64,000 bases of DNA from Siderastrea radians (lineage: Eukaryota > Cnidaria > Anthozoa > Scleractinia > Rhizangiidae): NCBI GenBank assembly GCA_964017195.1, contig OZ024895.1, positions 31,555,375 through 31,619,374 on the forward strand, read 5' to 3'. Made by a program: the position numbers and the translations under genes. Positions 57,001 to 64,000 of this stretch are shown piece after piece; position 1 is the stretch's first letter; the number at the start of each line of letters is the position of its first letter. The notes under the pieces were generated by a model. It saw nothing but the letters and a program-made list of their open reading frames with translations. It searched no databases and was not told the DNA's origin.

Positions 57001-58287
57001 TGAGTTTCAGAACAAGTGATAATTTACAAAGATATGAATACGTTCATTTCCATTTGGACAATGTCATTGAGCAACCTGCTAACAATCAATCACAGAAAAA
57101 GACGGGTTACAGATTCACAATCAACGATAGGTCGACTATGTTCGATTTTTTCAATGGGATTTTCGAAGTGACAAAAGAGCTTCAAAAAAAGGCAAATGGT
57201 GCTGGATATGCTCAAGCGGATCGCATCACCATGATAAACGGATCTTCTAGTTTGATCAAACATATGGTTATTAAAAGCTCGGGTAAAATAGTATACGAGA
57301 GTGATAATTTACATAGAATTACGAATGTTAAAAATTTACTCGAATATAGTGATGATTTTAGTAGATCCGTTGGAAAGAATTCGTTCTGGTATCTTGATAC
57401 TGATGGAACAACAGCAGATACAAACACAGGTTTCGAGGCCCGTCGTATTTTGACCCAAGCAGTACAAAACGACGGTGGTGGGGGAGCTAAAAGTATTAAC
57501 GAGATGATTCCTTTAAACAGATACAGCTTTTTTCCAAGAATTAGAAAGGAAAATGTTGCCCCCTATGCAGCTCACATTTGAACTTACACTTAACGAAGAC
57601 AGTGAAATGATCCACATGGCAAACGGCACAGACGCTGGTCGTGTTGTAGTAAAGAGATTGTATCTTTGGCTCCCTAGATTAATCCCAAAAGACAGCATGT
57701 ATAGTAATTTCGTTTCAGAGTTTCTTAAGCCAACAACCTGGACATATATGCGAGATCTCTACAATCAGTCAGCAAATACCAGAGCTATTCAGAATATGTT
57801 TCAAATCAGTCCAGCTATCGACAACGTTAAACACGTTTTTATATATCTCCAGCGGACAGACGGACCAAATAATGATGAAGCTGAAAGGTCTCCGTATGTA
57901 TTCGACACTTTTAAGTTGAATGCTGCTAACGCTAATAGCTCTCTATCAAGCTGTCGTTTAGAGTATGGTAACAATACATTTTACCCAGAGCTGGAATATG
58001 ATGCGGATTCTAAAATCAGGATATTCAATGATCTCATGAGTTATGCATTTCGTAAAAACGATTACAATTCTGGGACACAACTTAATGTATCTAATTTTAG
58101 TTTCTACGGATTAATATATTTCGATTTGACATATCAAAAAGAGGTAGTGACAAGAGATCCTAAACAGTTGATTCTCCATTATCGTTTGAATGTTGCCCCA
58201 GCTGCTAACGTCCGAGCCCATAGTATCGTATTTTACGAGAGTGAGGTTGTCGTTAAGACAGTTGGAAATGAATTGATGATAGTTTAA
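57001..58287 (+). pseudogene. Double-jelly-roll major capsid protein, one frame break
   Basis: I take the ATG at 57001, which follows CAATATATA directly, rather than the upstream ATG at 56955. The N-terminal frame to about 57550 has FTINDRSTMFDFFNGIFEV and GSSSLIKHMVIKSSGKIVYE. The C-terminal frame from about 57553 to 58287 has FELTLNEDSEMIHMANG, YRLNVAPAANVRAHSIVFYE and KTVGNELMIV. Order and motifs match the two-jelly-roll capsid proteins of Polintons/adintoviruses, which build icosahedral capsids. The frame switches at a C-run near 57555. The expected product length is about 430 residues. Whether the break is real cannot be told from sequence. Confidence 0.75.
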
Positions 58288-58364
58288 ATGAATAAGTTTT
58301 TTAACATCGATGAAAATTTAAATGAATATGTTTTTTAAAACAGAATTTATCTAACATATATAAT

Positions 58365-58976
58365 ATGACACAACTATACGAAATCAAAGTTAGTTTATCA
58401 CCAAACCAGAAAAAGAATCTTAGTAACGCGTATAATAAAAGAGAAACAATAGTTCTAAGGCTCACGAAGGACTCTCTATCTGGGAATGACACTCTGTATG
58501 TACCTCAGAATATAGTTAAACGATTGGAAAAAAATCGGAAACTTAAGAAAGGGATGGACATTAAACTTTCTAAAACAAACATTCGAAAGCAAGTAGGTGG
58601 ATCTCTTCTGTCTACAGTTCTGACGCTTGGAAGAACTTTTGGTCCAACATTAGCAAAAACTATCGGTTTGTCAGCTTTAGCTGGAGCAGCTAGTGAAGGA
58701 GCATCTCAGATTGTTAAGAAGATATCCGGAAAAGGTGTTCAAACCGGTGGGTTCCTCATACCACAAAATAAAATCGATCAGTTGATAACATATAAACATC
58801 TTTTGACCACCAAACAAAAGAAGGATATATTAAATGCTCTACAAACAGGTTCTGGTGTTCATATAAAACCAACAAAAGTACAAACGGGTGGGTTCTTAGG
58901 TACTCTTCTTGCATCAATTGGAGTCCCTTTAGCTATTGAGGCAATAAAGAAGATGACTGGTAAAGGTGCCCAGTAG
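58365..58976 (+). CDS. Hydrophobic Gly-Gly minor capsid protein
   Basis: 203 residues. The N-terminal half is a small lysine-rich fold (LSPNQKKNLSNAYNKRETI). Hydrophobic stretches follow (GGSLLSTVLTLGRTFGPTLA, later GGFLGTLLASIGVPLA), set off by GG or [MIL]xGxG sites: ISGKG near residue 123 and MTGKG at the end. This resembles adenovirus pX/pVI-like precursors cut by a capsid-maturation protease to free membrane-active peptides. The start has CATATATAAT just before it. The stop codon lies inside the right-hand hairpin. Function inferred. Confidence 0.6.
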   Translation: MTQLYEIKVSLSPNQKKNLSNAYNKRETIVLRLTKDSLSGNDTLYVPQNIVKRLEKNRKLKKGMDIKLSKTNIRKQVGGSLLSTVLTLGRTFGPTLAKTIGLSALAGAASEGASQIVKKISGKGVQTGGFLIPQNKIDQLITYKHLLTTKQKKDILNALQTGSGVHIKPTKVQTGGFLGTLLASIGVPLAIEAIKKMTGKGAQ

Positions 58977-59040
58977 TTATACAGTTGGCGGTTCCAGATC
59001 ATTTGCAATGATCTGTAACCGAACCAACTGTATAACTACT
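58972..59040. repeat. Long hairpin, right copy
   Basis: AGTAGTTATACAGTTGGCGG pairs with CCGAACCAACTGTATAACTACT (first 20 CCGAACCAACTGTATAACTA) in arms of about 33-35 bp around a short GCA-type loop. It has the same architecture as 50426-50498 but with different, co-varying bases in the stem (CAG/CTG versus GAG/CTC), which argues for selection on structure. It overlaps the stop codon of the upstream gene. Confidence 0.9.
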
Positions 59041-59640
59041 ATTCCATCAGATGGAGATCAATTTTATGGAAATCTATATGTATTTCTATTTTATAGAAAT
59101 CTATATGTATTTTATTTTTATGGATAACTATATGTTTCCAGATCTGGCTCCATCGCGGCAATAGACCCCCCGGCATGCTAAGTATTTGGATGGCTTGCGA
59201 AGCAAGACGTTCAAAGACGACGCACGGGGATGGGGGGGTCGTTATTGCAGTGGAACCTAGGTGGGAAGAGCTATTATATTTCGAAGAAATATAATAGCGA
59301 TGGGTTCCACTATCTGCTGATGTTCCCAGATCTTTTCTTTCTGCCTGTAGCGTCATGATTTGATACCTTTTGGCTGGTTTCTTTCATTTTTTGCGATGCT
59401 GGTATTATTTTGTGGATAACTATATGTATTTTATTTCATGGGCACAATTATTTTGGATTTGGATACTATATGTTTTATGTCATGATGTATCCAACGCATT
59501 ATTCCTTCACGTGACCACATACAACAGGAAGTTTATAATTCTCGGAAAAGCAGGAAGTTTTTCTAAGAAACAAGTCTTGGCATGTCTGGTGAAAACAGGA
59601 AATGACTCAGCCATTTTCCAAGGTCATGATATCGTATGAT
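59041..59640. promoter_or_regulatory. Regulatory block, copy B
   Basis: Same order of short motifs as block A: TATGGAAATCTATATG-type repeats, then ACAACAGGAAGT, GGAAATGACTCAGC (AP-1-like) and GGTCATGATATCGTATGATC. It is interrupted by the structured insertion at 59146-59325 and leads toward the gene at 59761. No TATA-type motif abuts that gene's ATG, so this may be an early promoter. Confidence 0.45.
59146..59325. mobile_element. 180-bp structured insertion flanked by CCAGATCT
   Basis: CCAGATCT occurs on both sides (59138-59145 and 59326-59333), an apparent 8-bp target duplication, and the insert is GC-richer than its surroundings. It folds into at least two hairpins: GCAATAGACCCCCC with GGGGGGGTCGTTATTGC (59158-59248), and GTGGAACC/GGTTCCAC enclosing GCTATTATATTTC/GAAATATAATAGC (59250-59310). 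No coding signature. It could be a MITE or a structural-RNA-derived retrocopy. Confidence 0.55.
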
Positions 59641-59760
59641 CTCTATTGACCAATTAAAAACGTACCCATAAATTACTTTTTCTGATAAAAATATCAGAAA
59701 TTGCTCCAGTTTGATAAAAATTTCAGAAGTTGTTTACGGTTGGCCAAACATACCTCAACG

Positions 59761-60258
59761 ATGCCTCTAAGTATTGATGAAGCCACGAAAAGATTTGAGT
59801 CATACTCTCAAAACATTCAAGATTCGATTCTAGTTATTGAATCATTCATGGGGAGTGAGGAATCAATGTCTTTCAATTTACCACAAGCAATTACTAATTT
59901 AGATAGCATTAACATTAACACTGAGGAAAGGAATGTTGCAGCACAAATTAAGGTATTGGAAGAGTACCAAAGGATGCTAGCAACAGAAAGAAAGAGAAGA
60001 TCTATCAAACAAGTTATTGACGACAAAATGAAGTCAGCAGATTTCAAAAGTGATTTGAAAAAGGCAAGACGATCTGGGCGTATGGGACAATTTAAACCGA
60101 ATGTTTTGCCTGCAATGGCTGCAGCTGGACAACAACCTACTACAAGCCAAATGCCCGTGCCACAACCTACTACAAGCCGAATGTCTCGACCATATTTACA
60201 GCAAAAACCTACTGTTGAAGAAATTGAACCAAATGCTGAAGATGAACTTATGTTATAG
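59761..60258 (+). CDS. Unknown coiled-coil protein of the element
   Basis: 165 residues. Open frame begins at 59701, but the first ATG is 59761. Predicted helices (KRFESYSQNIQDSILVIESF; AAQIKVLEEYQRMLATERKR) are followed by a basic segment and a repeat of QPTTSQMPVP and QPTTSRMS. It ends in an acidic tail (EPNAEDELML). It converges with the polymerase gene. No TATA-type motif abuts the ATG, unlike the capsid genes, so it may be expressed early. No recognised family. Confidence 0.55.
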   Translation: MPLSIDEATKRFESYSQNIQDSILVIESFMGSEESMSFNLPQAITNLDSININTEERNVAAQIKVLEEYQRMLATERKRRSIKQVIDDKMKSADFKSDLKKARRSGRMGQFKPNVLPAMAAAGQQPTTSQMPVPQPTTSRMSRPYLQQKPTVEEIEPNAEDELML

Positions 60259-60314
60259 TTTTAATTTGGACTTATTTTATTTTATAATTACCATAAGCTA
60301 AACTTTGTATTCCG

Positions 60315-63300
60315 TTATATATATATATATCTTTTGTCATCGAAGCAGCTGAGTGATACTTTGTTTATTTCATAACTACCTAGTTGATGTTTGCTGCTTC
60401 GAATAGTTTTCATAGTATGTTGCATTTGTTTATTTTCTAATAAAACATTTTTGTAGTCAGTATGTTTGATGTTGTTCTTTATTATATTTTTCTTAATTCC
60501 CTTGGCTGTTTTTCCGCCTTTATCATTGTCTTTGATGTAACTGTACATTTTTGATCGCAAACCGACAAATTCTGTTATTGGGATACCGCAAGCTTCATCC
60601 TTGAATTTACCAATTACTTTCTTGTTTGTCTTATCGAAATACGGAGAGTTTTCTGGATAGTCGCTGTTATCAAATCGATCTTTGTCATTCCAAAAGTCTC
60701 TGTAGACGTCTTCAGCTTCGATTTCATATGTTAATGAGTCTGTGTCTGTGAATAATAATTTGGCTTTGTCTCCATACTTTTTTTTTATGTAGTTATAATG
60801 AAAATCATACATCAATGTTTTGCTCAAATCTAGAATACACATTCCTACATATGCCGGCCTATTTAAAGTGAGCGATTCCTTTATTTTATGCACTGCAACT
60901 AGATTTTCGTTGAAGATCTTACTGCTTACATAAGTAGGTTTGGAAGCCATTTTTAATAATTTCTTGTTATCAGTCACAAGTCTGACATCAACACGTTTTC
61001 TTACATTTTCCATAGTTTTACCAAATACTGAGTTATTCATTAGTTTGAAGAAATCTTTTTCGAATGAATTTTTCGCCTGAATACGCTTTTGAGTATTGAA
61101 TTGAATGTATTGTTTGAGCCAAGGTGACTGATTAAATTCTAAAACTCGATGGACTTTGTTCACTTTCAATCCAAGATCAAGATACAGCTGCAGGTTTCTG
61201 TAATGCAGGACATATTTTTCTTTGTCACATAATGTAGGGATCAGTTTATATACCAGTCCTGTTGATATATTATATTTTGTAGCTATTTTTTTACAATAAT
61301 CAGACAGCATATCTTTATTTACACAAACCCTCTCAGCAGCTAATGGGTAGTCATTATGAAGGTTATGCAACTCTTTGGGGTATTCTAAATCAACTTCTAT
61401 TATTAAACCTTTTTTGCTATTTTCATTATACTGAGCTAAATTGATTTTATTAATCTGCTTTTCTGTCATCCATTTGAAACCACCAGTGGGGAGATATTGA
61501 CTCATAGCCCAACCGTATAAATTATTAGCATCAAGATACATAATGTACTTTGACGGCGCTTTCTCATCGTATTCTCTCATGTATTTGTTGTTTGCTTTTC
61601 CATATCGATTGGCAATATAAGATATACCACCACGCATACCTTTTTCAATGAATTGAAACATATCTATGTCTGTCATTAGTTCTAGTTGAATATCAGTCAT
61701 CTTCAACATAGCATCCCAACTCAAACCAGGACTAGTGAAATAGTGACATGGGTCAAGTTTGTAATACTGTAGACACGTCTTGCGGAAGTTTTCAAACACG
61801 TCAGATAATAGAAGTATATCAGACTTAAGATATAGATTGTGGTATTCACCCATCGTTTGTAATTGAAATGTATTCCACACTTTCTGAGCATGACAATAAT
61901 CATCGTTTGTTATATCCTCATTATTCAATATGCTGTAAAATTCTTTTTTCGTTGGTAATTCTGTTTTATTGAATTTTTCAAAACTGTCCATGTAATCGTA
62001 CGGATAAATACCTTTTCGTGTCATAAGCTTGAATTTTTCTTTTCGGAATCTTTTGTTTGTATACTTTAAAGCTTCTGCTGGTAAGTTGCTGACTAATTTA
62101 TCCAAACTTGAGCTCATGAATTGGAAACTGTCAATGAATGTCAGATGGTTACCAAGCATGAACGCCATATATATTTCCATATTGTTCGGTATGGCATTTA
62201 TGTTCATTTTAATTTCTTTTCCGTTTTTGGTGTATGCATGTTTGTTAACAATAGCTCCAATCTCTTGCATAATGAAATGACTGTCATGACCTCTCAAATT
62301 ATGGAATATAACAGGAATTTTAATTTCTTCTGGATTTATTCGGAGTTTCAGATTGCATTCTTGGTGCGCAGAGCCCCTGTATTTGCCAGTAATATGACAA
62401 TGATCTCTTACCTGAATGTCTTTTTCAGTATATTTTTTATCACAAATGTGGCATGTTGTTGCTTTTTTGAATTCCTTTTCATCCACTTCAGTCATTATCA
62501 ACGGTTTATTGAAATGTTTTTTCATTACTTTTTTGCAGTATTTCACTTCTTCTAAAATATTTTCCATAAATTTATACACAGCCTTTTCACCTCTGTATAG
62601 TTGTATTGGTTTTGTATATTTGTCGTCATAACAACAAACCACTTTATAACCATATCCACAGTCTGTATGCCTTTGGTAAGCTTCTGTGTATGATTTATTA
62701 CAGTCTTGTTGACACCCATGAATTTTCTCTGTTATAGCCTCAAAATCAGCATAAATTACAAATGGCACAGGTTGCTGTTTATGGAAATTGTTGAATTTCA
62801 GTATGTTATTGTTTTTGTCTGGCATTTTTATTGCTTGTTCACCATTCACTTGTATGCAAATATCTTTGTGATTATTTAATACCCTTTCAGAACTGAAACA
62901 TTGAAGACAGCACATACAAAAGTGTTTTCTATGTTCGTGTTTTGTTTGATTATACATGAATTTGTTGAAATCCTTTATCAGAACATAATGCTTGTTTTCA
63001 TTTTTTGTTACCAAAAGTAGTTCCATATGATCTTCATACTTTTCTTTGGAAACATATATGGGGTAGGGTTGTTTGTCTTCATATCCGAATACGCTTATAT
63101 TGATACTGTTTTGCTTCTCGATTTTGTTATAATGTTTGACACCAACTAGAAATTCAACATCTGAGTAATCTAACTTCTCAATATATGGTTTATCGACTTT
63201 TTTAATCCTTTGGGGATATTTCTCTTGTGGGTTTAAGTGTCGGATATGACACCATCTGAAACATTCATTATCCTCATTTTTCATGTTAATTAGTCCCTTA

Positions 63301-63998
63301 GCACTATTTCGCAGTTCAGAAGGTAGTTGGATATATGAGGATCCATTCATTGGCTTGTATTTGACAATGTTGAGGTAATGGCTATCAACTGATTTTACCG
63401 TCCATCCTGAACCTTCTGATATCCACTGGGATATCTGGTTTAAGATATTTTGTTTAGACATTTGTAATGCTTCATTGATTTCTGTATTGTTAATAATTGT
63501 TTGGGGTTTGCTATTGAAATATGCTGGCTTTTCAACTATTTCGCCATCAGAAATTTTATTGAATGTGACTTTCAATGTTTCAACATATTTCAAGCCTTTC
63601 ATTTCATTCAACAAACTTATTACACTGTATTCTATTGCCTTTCTGGTGTTTTGCATTTCGTCTAATGGGTCTTTATTGTTTTTAATGCCGATTTCAAATG
63701 ACTTGGTAAACCCTTTTAAAGCTTTGTCTGTTTGTTTTATTATGGTTCTTGGTGTTGGAACCGGTTTTTTAACAGCATTTTGTTTAGTTCTTGGTGTAGG
63801 AATTGGTTTGTAATTATCCCTGAATTCTACTGGAGGTACAATAATATTATCTTCATACTGCTTAACCATTTGTTTGACACTCTTACGAGGTGTTGGTATT
63901 GGCCTCCTTGATTTGTATGTTCTTGGCGCTGGAACTGACTTCTTCTCCTGCTTGAGGAGTAATTTGATAAGTTTTGATTTGCTTAGTTTCTTCAAACT
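60315..63998 (-). CDS. Protein-primed-type family B DNA polymerase (pPolB), 5' end open at window edge
   Basis: At least 1226 codons without a break. The N-terminal linker has repeats of PIPTPR/PVPTPR (first 75 residues). A C2H2-like finger (CMCCLQCFSSERVLNNHKDI) lies near residue 365. Exonuclease motifs: YADFEAI (near 417), HNLRGHDSHF (near 568), YLKSDILLLSDVF (near 727). Between Exo I and II is an endonuclease VII/HNH-like zinc segment (CHICDKKY, RDHCHITGKYRG). Polymerase motifs: A, DANNLYGWAMS (near 825); B, KLMNNSVFGKTM (near 987); C, TDTDSLTY (near 1082). This is the replicase of Polinton-type elements. The first in-frame ATG is not in the window; the frame stays open to the edge. Confidence 0.93.
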   Translation of the reverse strand, partial: SLKKLSKSKLIKLLLKQEKKSVPAPRTYKSRRPIPTPRKSVKQMVKQYEDNIIVPPVEFRDNYKPIPTPRTKQNAVKKPVPTPRTIIKQTDKALKGFTKSFEIGIKNNKDPLDEMQNTRKAIEYSVISLLNEMKGLKYVETLKVTFNKISDGEIVEKPAYFNSKPQTIINNTEINEALQMSKQNILNQISQWISEGSGWTVKSVDSHYLNIVKYKPMNGSSYIQLPSELRNSAKGLINMKNEDNECFRWCHIRHLNPQEKYPQRIKKVDKPYIEKLDYSDVEFLVGVKHYNKIEKQNSINISVFGYEDKQPYPIYVSKEKYEDHMELLLVTKNENKHYVLIKDFNKFMYNQTKHEHRKHFCMCCLQCFSSERVLNNHKDICIQVNGEQAIKMPDKNNNILKFNNFHKQQPVPFVIYADFEAITEKIHGCQQDCNKSYTEAYQRHTDCGYGYKVVCCYDDKYTKPIQLYRGEKAVYKFMENILEEVKYCKKVMKKHFNKPLIMTEVDEKEFKKATTCHICDKKYTEKDIQVRDHCHITGKYRGSAHQECNLKLRINPEEIKIPVIFHNLRGHDSHFIMQEIGAIVNKHAYTKNGKEIKMNINAIPNNMEIYMAFMLGNHLTFIDSFQFMSSSLDKLVSNLPAEALKYTNKRFRKEKFKLMTRKGIYPYDYMDSFEKFNKTELPTKKEFYSILNNEDITNDDYCHAQKVWNTFQLQTMGEYHNLYLKSDILLLSDVFENFRKTCLQYYKLDPCHYFTSPGLSWDAMLKMTDIQLELMTDIDMFQFIEKGMRGGISYIANRYGKANNKYMREYDEKAPSKYIMYLDANNLYGWAMSQYLPTGGFKWMTEKQINKINLAQYNENSKKGLIIEVDLEYPKELHNLHNDYPLAAERVCVNKDMLSDYCKKIATKYNISTGLVYKLIPTLCDKEKYVLHYRNLQLYLDLGLKVNKVHRVLEFNQSPWLKQYIQFNTQKRIQAKNSFEKDFFKLMNNSVFGKTMENVRKRVDVRLVTDNKKLLKMASKPTYVSSKIFNENLVAVHKIKESLTLNRPAYVGMCILDLSKTLMYDFHYNYIKKKYGDKAKLLFTDTDSLTYEIEAEDVYRDFWNDKDRFDNSDYPENSPYFDKTNKKVIGKFKDEACGIPITEFVGLRSKMYSYIKDNDKGGKTAKGIKKNIIKNNIKHTDYKNVLLENKQMQHTMKTIRSSKHQLGSYEINKVSLSCFDDKRYIYI

Positions 63999-64000
63999 GG

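Noticed and set aside
59039..59356. 105-codon minus-strand frame
   Set aside because: Overlaps the structured hairpin insertion and AT repeats; no coding signal beyond openness.
50426..59640. LTR retrotransposon because of direct repeats at both ends
   Set aside because: No gag, reverse transcriptase, primer-binding site or polypurine tract; the genes are those of a DNA virus-like element.
62029..62631. Plus-strand frames opposite the polymerase
   Set aside because: Phe/Ile-rich shadows of the intact pPolB gene.

Overview
The window looks like nuclear DNA of a cnidarian, most likely an anthozoan such as a stony coral. Host genes are split by long introns with GT-AG boundaries. The spacers are full of short inverted-repeat transposons and include a recurring short palindromic repeat (core GGGAACGAGGTTG) that I associate with coral genomes. 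The phylum is inferred from gene style and repeats, not from a database match.

Positions 1-40800 hold two tandem, same-strand paralogues of angiotensin-converting enzyme (peptidase family M2; 4467-14893 and 30796-36247). Each has five exons. The first four exons are 1046, 224, 244 and 123 bp in both copies, and both keep the full zinc and chloride ligand set. Between and inside them are non-autonomous DNA transposons, a LINE tail, a SINE and simple repeats. From 40873 to 45683 lie six in-phase exons of mitochondrial elongation factor G (GFM1), covering only the front of the GTPase domain. The rest of the gene is not found in the remaining 18 kb. A small tRNA cluster follows (Trp-CCA and two Leu-TAA copies in a 191-bp tandem duplication).

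Positions 47400-50425 carry an unusual module: a two-exon RING-finger gene on the minus strand, a plus-strand gene with an F-box-like first exon followed by several similar candidate second exons, and several families of tandem repeats.

Positions 50426-64000 are a virus-like mobile element of the Polinton/Maverick or Polinton-like-virus type. It is AT-rich and compact, and its genes show no introns. The genes read as: VLTF3-like late transcription factor; a two-helix membrane protein; a collagen-stalk fibre with phage-tail-fibre-like repeats; an A32-type packaging ATPase; a PPxY-containing capsid protein; a penton-like minor capsid protein; a small basic protein; a double-jelly-roll major capsid protein; a hydrophobic Gly-Gly minor capsid protein; an unknown coiled protein; and a large protein-primed-type family B DNA polymerase running off the window edge. 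Most structural genes have a TATA-like AT motif abutting the ATG, which together with the VLTF3 protein suggests virus-style late promoters. Two long hairpins followed by similar regulatory blocks bracket the structural module. Four structural genes each carry one reading-frame break, so this copy is probably endogenous and decaying, or affected by assembly errors. No integrase and no capsid protease is visible in the window.
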